NCBI RefSeq assembly: GCF_021025955.1
Contig: NZ_JAJNCL010000007.1
Coordinates: forward strand, 62,001 to 126,000
Reading direction: 5' to 3'
Source: Rhodococcus qingshengii
Lineage (GTDB): Bacteria > Actinomycetota > Actinomycetes > Mycobacteriales > Mycobacteriaceae
DNA: 64,000 bases
Positions 15,750-24,976 of the stretch are shown one piece after another (positions within the stretch are counted from its first letter, which is position 1; each line of letters begins with the position of its first letter). Position numbers and translations under genes: made by a program. The notes under the pieces are model-generated. The model saw nothing but the letters and a program-made list of their open reading frames with translations, searched no databases and was not told the DNA's origin.

Positions 15750-16649
15750 TCAGACAAGGCTTTTGTGTGCTTCCTCGATGGCCTTCGCGAAATGGCGATG
15801 GTGGGGGCACTCGAGATCGGTACGCCACACGAGACCCAATGCAGATTCAGGTAATCCATTGATCGGCACGAATGTGATGTCCGAGCGCTGATTGTAGGCG
15901 GCAGTCGCGGCGCAAAGGATGAGGCCGACCTGGCTGAACGCGACCTGCGACAGGCCTTCTTGAACGGTGCTCGCCCCACCCTGCGTGGGAACCTTGGCTC
16001 CGCTCGGCGTCGTGCTCGGGGAATTCGCGCGATGCCAATAGTCAGGGGCGGGTCCGGTGATGGGTACCAGGCATATCTGCGCTAACTGCTCGGCGTCGAT
16101 CACGTCCAGTTCACTGAACGGGTGATGGACTGAGACGGCCAGCGTCTGGGGCTGTCGAGAAAAGACGAGCCCGGTTGTCAGCTCGGGTTCTTCGACAGGG
16201 AGAAGGGCTACCGCCGCATCGATTCGCCCGGCGAGTACATCACTGAACGGATCACCCAGGGGTAATTCCTTGATGGTCACGCATATTTGCGGATGTTGCA
16301 TCTCGAAGCGAGAGACGGCCGTCGCGATCGAATCGTAAATTGCTCCTTGGAAACCCACCCGAAGCGGTGTCGGTATGTTGCGCGCCTTCGTTCGAGCGTC
16401 GTCGATCACTGCTGAGAGTGCTCTGTGGGCGGGAGCCAGCGACGCAAGAAATTCGGCGCCGAATTCAGTGAGATGCACACGGCGACTGGTCCGCGCTACG
16501 AGGCTTGTGCCGATACGACGCTCCAACGCGCTGATCAGCTGACTGACCCGGCTCTGGGAGATGAACAACCTTTCTCCGGTGCGACCGAAGTGCAGTTCTT
16601 CAGCGAGTACGAGGAAGCACTCAATCTCACGCATCGGAAGTTCCGACAT
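15750..16649 (-). CDS. LysR-family transcriptional regulator
   Basis: 299 residues. The N-terminal winged helix-turn-helix (EIECFLVLAEELHFGRTGERL, SQSRVSQLISALE) precedes the effector domain PLRVGFQGAIYDS onward. It is divergent from the MFS transporter and amidase, the usual layout for a LysR activator of its neighbours. Effector unknown; an amide or the amidase product is plausible. Confidence 0.93.
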   Translation of the reverse strand: MSELPMREIECFLVLAEELHFGRTGERLFISQSRVSQLISALERRIGTSLVARTSRRVHLTEFGAEFLASLAPAHRALSAVIDDARTKARNIPTPLRVGFQGAIYDSIATAVSRFEMQHPQICVTIKELPLGDPFSDVLAGRIDAAVALLPVEEPELTTGLVFSRQPQTLAVSVHHPFSELDVIDAEQLAQICLVPITGPAPDYWHRANSPSTTPSGAKVPTQGGASTVQEGLSQVAFSQVGLILCAATAAYNQRSDITFVPINGLPESALGLVWRTDLECPHHRHFAKAIEEAHKSLV

Positions 16650-16769
16650 ATTTCACTCCGATCCTCGACTCGTCCGCGCACTCCATCCTTGCCCATCGAT
16701 GAATTGGGCTAATGGTTGGATGAGCGATTCGCCGTTGATCCGGTGGCCTGCGAGAGCTTCGCTGGTTAC

Positions 16770-17987
16770 ATGCCACATTCCGCGCCCGGGCAGCACAGCC
16801 CTGCGCCCACGTCCTCAACCCACGCACACACCACCGAGAACCACTGGGCTGCTGTCGCCCTGATCGCATCGTCCACCTTCATTGTTGTCGCAGCGGAGAT
16901 GATGCCGGTCGGACTACTCACCCCGATCGGTGCTGCTCTGATGGAAAGCGAAGGGACCATCGGGCTCTCACTGGCCATTACCGGGTTGGTGGCAGCGGCC
17001 ACTGCGCCGTTTGTGCCCATTGTGACCCGGCGCTTCGATCGTCGGTCGACGCTCATTGTTCTGATGCTTGTCGTCGCCGCGGCGAACGCCCTCACGGCCC
17101 TGTCGCCCAGCTTCGCTGTCCTCGCTGCGGCTCGCGTCCTGCTCGGAGTGAGCATGGGTGGAGTCTGGGCACTCGCCGCGAGCCTGGCTCCCAGGTTGGT
17201 GGAGACCAGATCCGTCGGGTTGGCGACCACGATCATCTTCAGCGGAATCGCTGTTGCCTCAGTTCTCGGTGTTCCTGCCGGGACGTACATCGGGGCAGCG
17301 GCCGGGTGGAGCGTTGCATTCTGGGCTCTCAGCTGCGCAGCGACGCTGATCGCGCTCGCTATGATCGCTGTCCTACCAACGATGCCGGCTGATCAAGCCC
17401 TGTCGCTCGGCAGTCTCGTGGAGGCCTTTCGGAACCCGGGAGTCCGGGTCGGAATCGCGATTACCGCTCTCCTCATCACCGCTCATTTCGCGGCCTACAC
17501 CTATGTGCGACCGGGACTGGAGTTCTTCGCAGGGGTGAACCCTTCGCAGGTCGGCACGATGCTGCTGATCTACGGTGCCCTCGGTGTCGTCGGCAACTTC
17601 ATCGCCGGGCCGTCCGCCGCCAAGTCCCCGAAAATGGTGGTCGTCATCCTCAGTGTGGGGATAGCGGCCACACTCGCTCTGTTCCCAATTTCGGCGGATC
17701 CCTTGATCGCTGCCGCACTGCTCATGGCGGCTTGGGGCCTCTTCTACGGTGGTGTATCCGTGAGTACTCAAACATGGATCGCGCACGCAGCTCCCGCCCA
17801 CCGAGAGGCTGCTTCGGCGCTGTGGGTTGCAGTCTTCAATGCAAGCATCGCCCTCGGCGCGTTCGCCGGCGGACGCATTCACGACCACGCCGGTTCCCAG
17901 TCGGTCTTCTGGATCGCGGCTGGAATCGCTGCTCTCGCAATCCTTCTCGCGACAATCCGCAAACCCGTCGCAGCGGACATGAACTGA
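16770..17987 (+). CDS. MFS transporter (drug/metabolite efflux type)
   Basis: 405 residues from ATG 16770, with twelve hydrophobic segments. It contains the loop RRFDRRSTL after helix 2 and ARVLLGVSMGGVWAL in helix 4-5, as in DHA1-type exporters of the AraJ/Cmx group. The frame extends upstream to TTG 16716 and has GTG 16743; none has a clear ribosome site, so the start is uncertain. It is co-directional with the amidase 47 bp downstream and divergent from the LysR gene. Confidence 0.87.
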   Translation: MPHSAPGQHSPAPTSSTHAHTTENHWAAVALIASSTFIVVAAEMMPVGLLTPIGAALMESEGTIGLSLAITGLVAAATAPFVPIVTRRFDRRSTLIVLMLVVAAANALTALSPSFAVLAAARVLLGVSMGGVWALAASLAPRLVETRSVGLATTIIFSGIAVASVLGVPAGTYIGAAAGWSVAFWALSCAATLIALAMIAVLPTMPADQALSLGSLVEAFRNPGVRVGIAITALLITAHFAAYTYVRPGLEFFAGVNPSQVGTMLLIYGALGVVGNFIAGPSAAKSPKMVVVILSVGIAATLALFPISADPLIAAALLMAAWGLFYGGVSVSTQTWIAHAAPAHREAASALWVAVFNASIALGAFAGGRIHDHAGSQSVFWIAAGIAALAILLATIRKPVAADMN

Positions 17988-18034
17988 CAACCTAGTCGCC
18001 CACGCAAAACTTTCGTACAGGCAGGACAACAAAT

Positions 18035-19528
18035 ATGCGCGAGACACTCGATTCAACCTTCATGGACGTGGCCGAGATGCTCAGTCGCTACCGAGACAAA
18101 TCGCTGTCTCCGGTGGAAGTGCTCGAATCTGCAATCGAACGTATCGAGACACTCAACCCAACCTTGAATGCAGTGGGACATACTTTCTTCGATGCTGCAC
18201 GGGCACAAGCGAAATCAGCCGAACGCCACTACGCCCGAGGCTGGGATGCGGGGCTTCCGCTCGCCGGTGTTCCCGTTGTCGTGAAAGAGGACGAACCGAT
18301 CCAAGGGCAACGGTGGACCCAAGGTTCCAAGGTTTACGAAGATGTGATTGCCACCCACACTTCGACTTTCGTGCAGCAGATCATCGACGCCGGTGCGATC
18401 GTTCACGCTAGATCGACGGCGCCCGAATTCTCCTCGGCCGCGTTCACACAGTCCGAGCTATGGGGAGTGACTCGCAATCCGTGGAACACGAAATACTCCT
18501 CCGGCGGGTCTTCCGGTGGATCGGCAGTCGCACTTGCCACCGGTATGGCGGCCTTGGCCACCGGCTCCGACGTCGCGGGATCGATCCGAACTCCGTCGTC
18601 GTTCAACGGCATTGTGGGGTTCAAGCCGCCACACGGTCGTGTCCCGGTCGACCCGCCCTTCAACCTCGATCGCTACTGTCATTGCGGCCCGATGGCCCGC
18701 ACCGTAAGCGATTGCCTCACAATGCAGTCGGTCATCGCGGGACCGACCTCCACTGACATCGCCTCGCATGTACCGACATCGCCGCTGCCCGGCCTCGCTA
18801 CGCATTCGTGCACAGGAATGCGTAGCGCCGTGATCCCCGCGTTGGGTGACTGGCCGGTTGATTCGGACGTTGTCGCGAACACCGCCAAGTTGGTGGACAC
18901 CCTCACTGCACTGGGCGCACGCGCGGAGATCATCGAAGTCGACCTGTCACGCGCTGCAATCATGCGTGCGGCCGCCATTCACTACGATCACGTGTTCGGT
19001 GCATCGATCTCCGCCGAAGCGTCCGCGCACCCCGACAAGGTCACGGAGTACGCGAAGGAATTCGCCCGATGGGCACGCCGCACCCGTGGTGACGCGACTT
19101 TCCTCGACGGACTCGCGATCGAAGCCGAACTGTATTCGTCGATCGGGTCCTTGTTCGACACCTATGACGCGTTGATCACTCCGGCAGTGGCGACGGAGGG
19201 CTTTCTTGCCGGCGACGACTACGTCGGGCACGGAATCAATGTGGCTGGAACAGAATTGGAGTTCTATCTCGAGGCTGTACCGGCAATCACCTTCAATATC
19301 CTGAGCAGTTGCCCGGTGCTGACAATCCCCACCGGATTCGCTCGGAACGGAATCCCCACGGGCACACAGATCGTCACGCGGCCGTACGACGACTACACGG
19401 CCTTTGCGATAGGTCTCGCCCTCGAGAAGGTTTTGCCATATCCGAATGAGCATCCAGACTGCTACGCGACCCGCAGGAATTGCTCGGGGTTTGAAACAAG
19501 CTCAGATACCGGGTTGACCAGAATGTAG
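18035..19528 (+). CDS. Amidase signature family enzyme
   Basis: 497 residues. The Ser-Ser-Lys triad is visible: K84 (VVVKED), S159 in GGSSGGS and nucleophile S183 in GSDVAGSIRTPSS. Position 181 is Ala where the family motif normally has Gly (GSDxGGSIR). It hydrolyses an amide to acid and ammonia; substrate unknown. GCAGGA precedes ATG 18035. It probably shares a transcript with the MFS transporter under the LysR regulator. Confidence 0.93.
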   Translation: MRETLDSTFMDVAEMLSRYRDKSLSPVEVLESAIERIETLNPTLNAVGHTFFDAARAQAKSAERHYARGWDAGLPLAGVPVVVKEDEPIQGQRWTQGSKVYEDVIATHTSTFVQQIIDAGAIVHARSTAPEFSSAAFTQSELWGVTRNPWNTKYSSGGSSGGSAVALATGMAALATGSDVAGSIRTPSSFNGIVGFKPPHGRVPVDPPFNLDRYCHCGPMARTVSDCLTMQSVIAGPTSTDIASHVPTSPLPGLATHSCTGMRSAVIPALGDWPVDSDVVANTAKLVDTLTALGARAEIIEVDLSRAAIMRAAAIHYDHVFGASISAEASAHPDKVTEYAKEFARWARRTRGDATFLDGLAIEAELYSSIGSLFDTYDALITPAVATEGFLAGDDYVGHGINVAGTELEFYLEAVPAITFNILSSCPVLTIPTGFARNGIPTGTQIVTRPYDDYTAFAIGLALEKVLPYPNEHPDCYATRRNCSGFETSSDTGLTRM

Positions 19529-19542
19529 TTAGGTGCCATATT
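19514..19542 (+). promoter_or_regulatory. Leaderless promoter with MarR half-site
   Basis: TTGACC (19514-19519), 17-bp spacer, CATATT (19537-19542), and the ATG of the MarR gene exactly 7 bases after the -10, so the transcript should begin at the start codon. TTAGGTGCC (19529-19537) lies between the boxes and recurs, inverted, before the next gene; it is probably the autoregulatory site. Confidence 0.6.
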
Positions 19543-19548
19543 AGTTGC

Positions 19549-20067
19549 ATGGCAGTGGACGGAACCGATCACGACTCACCCACGTTGGATCAGGCGCGGC
19601 GGCAGTTGGAGCATTACGGCCTCGGGTCCGATCCGCAGGCGGTGCTGGTTGCGGTGCGGCTGATCTCGGCGGGCGCGCGGCTCGGTCGAGCGACCGAGGT
19701 TCACTTCGCGAGGTATGGACTGTCGACCGGCCGTTACCGACTGCTTGCGGATCTGGAAGACCACGACGGGGAGAAATCTCCCTCTCGGCTGGCCGCTGAT
19801 CTCGGCGTCTCACGAGCCACGGTCACCGGCCTGGTCGATGGGCTCGAGCAGGAGGGTTTGGTCGCTCGACGTCCGTCCGCCGAGGACGGGCGTGGTGCGG
19901 TGGTCGTCCTGACTGCTCGTGGCGCTCAGCGTTTACGTGACATGGCGCCCGAACACTTTGCTCGCCTCGAGGAAATGGTCGACGAGCTCACCGTCGACGA
20001 GCGTGCGGTCTTTCTGGATCTGCTCTCGCGGGTCGTTCGCGGTATCGGTGCGCTGACTGCGGAGTAG
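19549..20067 (+). CDS. MarR-family transcriptional regulator
   Basis: 172 residues. The winged helix is KSPSRLAADLGVSRATVTGL VDGLEQEGLVARRPSAEDGR, where the wing carries the family DxR-type motif. The long dimerisation helices are at both ends. The start is leaderless (see promoter). The downstream membrane protein and NmrA-like protein are the likely targets, since a similar TTAGGTG site precedes them. Confidence 0.92.
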   Translation: MAVDGTDHDSPTLDQARRQLEHYGLGSDPQAVLVAVRLISAGARLGRATEVHFARYGLSTGRYRLLADLEDHDGEKSPSRLAADLGVSRATVTGLVDGLEQEGLVARRPSAEDGRGAVVVLTARGAQRLRDMAPEHFARLEEMVDELTVDERAVFLDLLSRVVRGIGALTAE

Positions 20068-20150
20068 TCGGCTGGGATTCCAGGCATTCGCGTAGCGATT
20101 CGAATCGTCGTCAATTCTCGACGGAGGCTTCTCCTTCCATGCCCACATAG

Positions 20151-20169
20151 TTAGCCACCTAATTATAAT
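20151..20169 (+). promoter_or_regulatory. Putative MarR operator overlapping a TATAAT box
   Basis: TTAGCCACCTAA (20151-20162) is a TTAG-N4-CTAA dyad whose reverse strand gives TTAGGTGG, matching the half-site before the MarR gene. A perfect TATAAT (20164-20169) follows immediately, 19 bp before the next start codon. Confidence 0.5.
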
Positions 20170-20188
20170 CGGAAAGTTGGTCTCCTTC

Positions 20189-20689
20189 ATGCCCGGACTC
20201 ACCCCACCAATCCGTCGCGAAAACAAAAGGGAGATAACCGATTCCAATCGACGCGTCCCGGTCGCCGATCGTCGCGGCGCACGACCTTTCACCCTGTGGA
20301 GAGAGGTGCTGGTCGCCTATCTGGCCCCGGCGTTGATGGCGGGTGCGGGCGGAGTCGCATCCGGCCAATCGGGCCTCACGATGGCGGCATTTACGTCCAT
20401 CGCGGGCACGTCGGCAGTGGTGGCGTTGCTGATCGGCTCCTGGCTGCAGCGCCGCGCAGGGGCACGACTGTGGACCACGGCCCTGCCTCGCATCATGGTG
20501 GCGGCAATTCTTGCCGTCGGAGCCGCTGTAATTGCAGGTCTCGTCGGGTGGTTCGCCTCCCGTTGGCTACCAGCCCACACGAGCATGGTCGATACCGCTT
20601 GGCTCGCTCGGCTGCAGTTCGATCTGCCTATCTCCGCCGCTGTCGCTGCCGTCATCGTGAGCTGGCGATGGCGACGTCAGAATCCCTGA
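20189..20689 (+). CDS. Small membrane protein, unknown function
   Basis: 166 residues, with four hydrophobic segments between residues 40 and 160 (for example VLVAYLAPALMAGAGGVASG, IMVAAILAVGAAVIAGLVGW and LPISAAVAAVIVSW). Basic N- and C-terminal tails. ATG 20189 is preferred over TTG 20177. Its role is unknown; it is in line with the MarR regulator and the NmrA-like gene. Confidence 0.7.
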   Translation: MPGLTPPIRRENKREITDSNRRVPVADRRGARPFTLWREVLVAYLAPALMAGAGGVASGQSGLTMAAFTSIAGTSAVVALLIGSWLQRRAGARLWTTALPRIMVAAILAVGAAVIAGLVGWFASRWLPAHTSMVDTAWLARLQFDLPISAAVAAVIVSWRWRRQNP

Positions 20690-20745
20690 CAGACAACACA
20701 TGTCAAAGATCCCTGGCTTCCCGGGGAACAACCGAAAGGAACACG

Positions 20746-21612
20746 ATGATCGTCATCATGGGAGCGTCCGGAACCACAGGCGGCGCGTTGCTACACAGTC
20801 TCGCATCCTCGGGTGTGCCGAGCAGAGCGCTGTCCCGCGACCCGGACAGGCTGCGTGCCCACCTCGGCGACTTGGCCGACGGTGTGGTCGAAGTAGTGCC
20901 GGCCGATGCCGCAGACCCCACCTCGCTACGCACGGCTTTCAAAGGGGCCGAACAGCTTTTCCTCGCCATGGCCAACGGCCCGGAACAGGTCGAGCTCGAA
21001 ACGCGTGTCATCGACATAGCCGCCGAGAGCGGCGTCGAACACATCGTCAAGATCTCCGACCCTGCCGCCGCGGCCGACTCCCCCATCGCTCTCTCCCGTG
21101 GCCACCATGCCGTCGGCGAACACCTGCGCGCATCCGGGATCCGCCACACTCTGCTCCGCCCCTATGCGTTCATGCAGAATCTGTTGCTCCTGGCTCCGGC
21201 GGTGGCTGCGCAAGGGGTGATTCTGGGCGCGATGCGGGACGCGCAGTGCAACTGGATCGACTGCCGAGATATCGGTGATGTCGCCGCGGCCGTGCTCACA
21301 CGCGCCGAACTCGCCGGCGGCACCTACGTCCTGACGGGCAGCGAGGCAGTCGGCTACGGCGGTATCGCCGATTCTCTGACCCGCATGCTCGGTCGCCCCG
21401 TCCGCTATATAGACCTGCAACCGCACGAACTGCGGCAAAACCTCATCGACAATGCCCACATGCCTCCATGGCTCGCCGAGCACATTCTGGAGATCCAGCA
21501 CCTTGCCATCTCGCGCCCGGAAGCACCCACCGACACGGTGGTCCGTGTCCTGGGGCGCGAGCCCCGAAGCCTCGATGCGTTTCTGCGTGAGCATCTGGAC
21601 CGTTTCCGCTGA
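20746..21612 (+). CDS. NmrA/NAD(P)-binding atypical SDR
   Basis: 288 residues. It begins MIVIMGASGTTGGALL, the cofactor loop GASGTTGG of the NmrA/azoreductase-like atypical SDRs, and later has HTLLRPYAFMQN and WIDCRDIGDVAA. It lacks the catalytic YxxxK pair, so a redox-sensing or NAD(P)H:acceptor role is as likely as a dehydrogenase role. GAAAGGAACACG precedes ATG 20746. It follows the membrane protein gene by 56 bp, probably in one MarR-controlled unit. Confidence 0.88.
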   Translation: MIVIMGASGTTGGALLHSLASSGVPSRALSRDPDRLRAHLGDLADGVVEVVPADAADPTSLRTAFKGAEQLFLAMANGPEQVELETRVIDIAAESGVEHIVKISDPAAAADSPIALSRGHHAVGEHLRASGIRHTLLRPYAFMQNLLLLAPAVAAQGVILGAMRDAQCNWIDCRDIGDVAAAVLTRAELAGGTYVLTGSEAVGYGGIADSLTRMLGRPVRYIDLQPHELRQNLIDNAHMPPWLAEHILEIQHLAISRPEAPTDTVVRVLGREPRSLDAFLREHLDRFR

Positions 21613-21656
21613 CGTCACGCTGCGAGAGCAGTACCCGGCAGAAGTCACTCGGTTGG

Positions 21657-21905
21657 TCAACGAGCCCAGCGAATCCTTATCGGACCTCGTGCGGATTCCG
21701 GATCGACGATTTCGCCGCTCTGGGTGATCTGGACTTCGCCGTCGGCGACCATTCGGCGGGCAGCCTCTCGGACGGGTTCCATCAGCGGACGCCAATTGTC
21801 GGGTGCCGTCGCGCGGGCCACGTCTGAAGGGCAGATGCTTGACTCGGCTGATCGCGTGCTGAGTAGTTCGCGGATCTTCGCCGACAGATCCTTTTCTTCC
21901 TCCAT
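21657..21905 (-). CDS. DUF3253 small protein
   Basis: 82 residues from ATG 21905. The winged-helix-like sequence IRELLSTRSAESSICPSDVARA, then REAARRMVADGEVQITQSGEIVD and the terminal GPIRIR, matches the DUF3253 pattern. Function unknown. Divergent from the methyltransferase. Confidence 0.82.
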   Translation of the reverse strand: MEEEKDLSAKIRELLSTRSAESSICPSDVARATAPDNWRPLMEPVREAARRMVADGEVQITQSGEIVDPESARGPIRIRWAR

Positions 21906-21973
21906 ATGAAACACCTTCCGGTCGTGATCGCTCGCAGTCAACAGCGTATGAACCTTCGGTCCGACGAGTTGTA

Positions 21974-22636
21974 GTGAAGGAAAGGTGCACATCGACGATC
22001 ATTGACGGCGTGGAGAATTCGAGTGCAACGCGCCGTGACGTAGTCCGAGACTCGTATTCGGCCCGATCCCAGGAGTACACGGACCTCTTCGGCTCGATGG
22101 ATTCGACGCATGTATCTGATCGGGACCTGGTGACCAGCTGGGCCGCCACTTTGACCGGCCCCGTGCTCGACGCCGGGTGCGGGCCGGGGCAGTGGACAGA
22201 CTTCCTGGCCCAGAGCGGGCTGGCTGTGAGCGGGATCGATCTCGTGCCCGAGTTCGTCGAACGAGCCCGCAACCAATACCCAGATCTTTCCTTCGAGGTC
22301 GGGGGCTTCGAGGCATTGGACGCGAAAACGAATTCACTGGGCGGCGTGCTGTCCTGGTACTCGCTCATTCACCATCACCCGCAAGATATCGAGGCACCGC
22401 TCGCTGAATTCGCGCGCGTGATCCGCCCAGGTGGTGGGTTGCTGGTGGGCTTCTTCGAAGGCGCAACCGTAGAGCCCTTTAATCACGCCGCGACGACTGG
22501 TTATCGATGGCCGGTGGCTGAACTTGCCCAGGTTCTGGTCACAGCGGGTTTCGACGTGATCGAGACCCATACCCGGACGGGGAGCGGCTACCGGCCGCAC
22601 GGCGCGATCACTGCCAGGCGGCGCAGCGGCGAATAG
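21974..22636 (+). CDS. Class I SAM-dependent methyltransferase
   Basis: 220 residues. Motif I is VLDAGCGPG, motif II GIDLVPEFV, and post-motif RVIRPGGGLLVGFF. Substrate unknown. The start is uncertain: GTG 21974 gives the longest frame and GTG 22010 would remove 12 residues. The upstream divergent neighbour is DUF3253. Confidence 0.88.
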   Translation: MKERCTSTIIDGVENSSATRRDVVRDSYSARSQEYTDLFGSMDSTHVSDRDLVTSWAATLTGPVLDAGCGPGQWTDFLAQSGLAVSGIDLVPEFVERARNQYPDLSFEVGGFEALDAKTNSLGGVLSWYSLIHHHPQDIEAPLAEFARVIRPGGGLLVGFFEGATVEPFNHAATTGYRWPVAELAQVLVTAGFDVIETHTRTGSGYRPHGAITARRRSGE

Positions 22637-22750
22637 CGGATCGAGGCAGAGCGAACTGTCCTCTTTCATTCATTTCGTCTGAGTGGTGTGCTGGATGGGT
22701 CACTCCTCCGTATTTCAGCACCGGATCATCCACAGTTGAAGGAAGGCGCC

Positions 22751-23221
22751 ATGACCACGATCCATCTTCACCAGACGACCACCGCGACGCCCGAACAGGT
22801 CCTCGCCGGCCTGACCGACTTCGGGCCGGGCCGCGAGGAGATCTTCGGCCGCAGCGCGGACACCTACCTGAAAGTGCACCAACAAGGGCCCCACGACGCG
22901 GATGTCACGGAGGGCTCCAGCGGTATTTGGGAACGCCTGCACTACGACTGGACCGACCCGCATCGCGTCGTGATGACAACTACTGACTCCAACTTGTGGG
23001 GCGGGGCGTCGAGCCACACCTACACACTCACGCAGCAACCGACGGGGCTGACCGATGTCGACGCCGTCGTGGTCCGCGATGGCAAGAATCTCAAGGGAAA
23101 GCTCCTGGCGTCAGTACTCGGGCTCTTCGGAACTCAGGTGTTGGGAAAGTCGTTCACGAAGTCCATCGAGGCCATCGAAGCTCGCAACGGCGGCGCGAAG
23201 AGGCAGCCGGGAGAGGGCTGA
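22751..23221 (+). CDS. SRPBCC-family protein
   Basis: 156 residues. START/polyketide-cyclase-like fold suggested by the opening TTIHLHQTTTATPEQVLAGLTDFGPGRE, the central strands and the long C-terminal helix (LGKSFTKSIEAIEARN). It probably binds a hydrophobic ligand; no catalytic residues can be assigned. GAAGGAAGGC precedes ATG 22751. Convergent with the Imm52-like gene. Confidence 0.78.
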   Translation: MTTIHLHQTTTATPEQVLAGLTDFGPGREEIFGRSADTYLKVHQQGPHDADVTEGSSGIWERLHYDWTDPHRVVMTTTDSNLWGGASSHTYTLTQQPTGLTDVDAVVVRDGKNLKGKLLASVLGLFGTQVLGKSFTKSIEAIEARNGGAKRQPGEG

Positions 23222-23259
23222 AATTTTACCGATTCGCGATCATCGTCGATAGCAAGGTT

Positions 23260-23949
23260 TCAGAAGACTGCCCGATCCAATGGACGGGGCAGCGGTTCCA
23301 GAGCCCCGGCGTCACGGAGGCGTTCGTATGCCCGAAGGACTGTATCGACGGATCCGATCTGAAGCAGTACGCCCCGGCCCGGCACTTCGGAGGTTGTGAC
23401 TCCCAACTCGGCAGGGAGCGCATCTGCCCTGGCTGCCGAGAGAAAACCGACTCGGCCTACTACGGGATCGCCGACGCGATAGTCGGCCTTGTCTTCGAGA
23501 GCGTCGAGGATGTTGTCGTCGGTGACGTCTCCGAAGTCCGGTTCCCACACAACGGCGAGCATTCGAAGTAGTTCTGTCTCAGGAACTTCGGCGGTAGCTG
23601 GCGCGCTGACAGTGAGAACCATCGACTGAAGGACGATTTCCGGTTCGCCGCCCGCCAGCCCGGAGAGTTCGAGTTCCCATTCGGGGCCACCGCCGGATGT
23701 GAGTCTCAATCCTATTCCCAGACGATCCGACCAATTCTCGGCAGTCCGTGCATTATCGAGCACCCGGGTCAGTTGTTCGACGGTCAGGGTGGTGGCAGGT
23801 CCGGATGAGTGGACCTGTTGCCACGACCCACCGACTGCCTCCGGCAACAGGAACTCGACTTGTTCCAAGGTCCGGCGCCACCGGATCGACACGGCCTGAG
23901 CCGATTCGGGCCGCCGCCCCCAGAACACACGAATTGCACGTCGTGCCAT
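23260..23949 (-). CDS. Imm52-like protein
   Basis: 229 residues. The opening RVFWGRRPESAQA resembles the FWGxRxES start of Imm52 polymorphic-toxin immunity proteins, and the rest is a mixed alpha/beta soluble protein. Its start shares one base with the LysR stop (TGATG), so it is translated with that regulator. No toxin gene lies beside it. Such proteins also occur as orphan immunity genes, so function cannot be settled. The family call is by eye only. Confidence 0.5.
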   Translation of the reverse strand: MARRAIRVFWGRRPESAQAVSIRWRRTLEQVEFLLPEAVGGSWQQVHSSGPATTLTVEQLTRVLDNARTAENWSDRLGIGLRLTSGGGPEWELELSGLAGGEPEIVLQSMVLTVSAPATAEVPETELLRMLAVVWEPDFGDVTDDNILDALEDKADYRVGDPVVGRVGFLSAARADALPAELGVTTSEVPGRGVLLQIGSVDTVLRAYERLRDAGALEPLPRPLDRAVF

Positions 23950-24866
23950 CAATTCCTCCGGTAGGGATCGTCCTTGGGTAGCCATATTCCGTCTTCTTGG
24001 ATTCCGAGATCGGTGACGTCTCGAGTGAGAGCGTCGACAGCGGCGAGAACAGCAGAGCGTGTTTCGTTCTCGCGGTACAGGAGCGACCACGTCCAGATTG
24101 CTGCCGGATCGACCATTGAGCGTGCGTTGAGATCGGTTGGTAGCGTTGTGGTCTGACCCTTGGGCGAGTTGACCACGGGGCGGCCGATAGCTCGGACGTG
24201 ATCGAAGAATGCGGGGCCCGTGATACCACCGTCGTTGATGCGCAGGATCTGTGCGCCGGTATCGCGAGCGAATTCTTCGGCGTAGACGTTCCACGAATAC
24301 CAGGAGGTGGTGTCGTCGTCGACGAGTACGACGACGTCGCGTGCCCGCACCGGTGTGGTGTCCTCTCCGGTGGAGACCGCGTACAGCCGATCCGCACCGA
24401 GCAGTCTTGCGCTCAGAGCATGTTGGGCGACATCGGTTTTCCGCACCCAGGCGATAGCAAGGTCGAGGCTACCGTCTGCCACTCGCGCGGCCTGCGCGTG
24501 CGAGGGCACCACCCACGGATCGACGTGCAGTTGCGCGACCCCTGAGGTGCGTGCGACGAGATCCGTCGGAAGCCAATTGACGTAGCCGATCCGGACGGGC
24601 TCCGCTCCGGACAGACGTTCCGCGCGACGACGTAGATTCTCGGCTCGCTCGAGCAGTGCGCGGACGTCGGGGAGCAGCGCAGCGCCGGCCGGGGTCAGGG
24701 CGACGGAGCGTCGGTCGCGGACGAACAGCTTGACGCCGAGGTCTCGTTCGAGTGCCATGATCTGCTGCGACAACGAGGGCCCGGCTATCAGTAGCCGTGC
24801 CGCTGCCCGTCCGAAGTGCAGTTCCTCGGCGACGACCTCGAAGTATCTCAGCTGACGCAGCTCCAC
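23949..24866 (-). CDS. LysR-family transcriptional regulator
   Basis: 305 residues. Helix-turn-helix is VELRQLRYFEVVAEELHFGR to PSLSQQIMALERDLG; the effector domain begins EPVRIGYVNWLP. GTG 24866 matches the family start; the longer frame to 25076 would overlap the divergent MFS gene. It is divergent from MFS and nitronate monooxygenase, its likely targets, with a direct repeat in between. Confidence 0.9.
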   Translation of the reverse strand: MELRQLRYFEVVAEELHFGRAAARLLIAGPSLSQQIMALERDLGVKLFVRDRRSVALTPAGAALLPDVRALLERAENLRRRAERLSGAEPVRIGYVNWLPTDLVARTSGVAQLHVDPWVVPSHAQAARVADGSLDLAIAWVRKTDVAQHALSARLLGADRLYAVSTGEDTTPVRARDVVVLVDDDTTSWYSWNVYAEEFARDTGAQILRINDGGITGPAFFDHVRAIGRPVVNSPKGQTTTLPTDLNARSMVDPAAIWTWSLLYRENETRSAVLAAVDALTRDVTDLGIQEDGIWLPKDDPYRRN

Positions 24867-24873
24867 AATCCCA

Positions 24874-24900
24874 GATGCTACGTGCCCGGATGCTACGTGC
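24874..24900. repeat. 12-bp direct repeat in a LysR promoter region
   Basis: GATGCTACGTGC at 24874-24885 and 24889-24900 (15-bp period), just upstream of the LysR start codon. Could be a regulator site or a slippage duplication. Confidence 0.6.
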
Positions 24901-24976
24901 GGTGGGAGGTTGCGCCTATCAGTCAGGAGCAAAGCGGTCGTGGCGGTCCGGCACGAACGAGGCACAGGATTAGTCC

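Noticed and set aside
15682-15828. Extended N-terminus of the unknown protein at 15202
   Set aside because: These codons lie over the end of the LysR gene and lack coding character; ATG 15681 is a cleaner start.
20926-22368. 480-residue minus frame over NmrA, DUF3253 and methyltransferase genes
   Set aside because: It covers three well-supported genes on the other frames and has low-complexity antisense composition.
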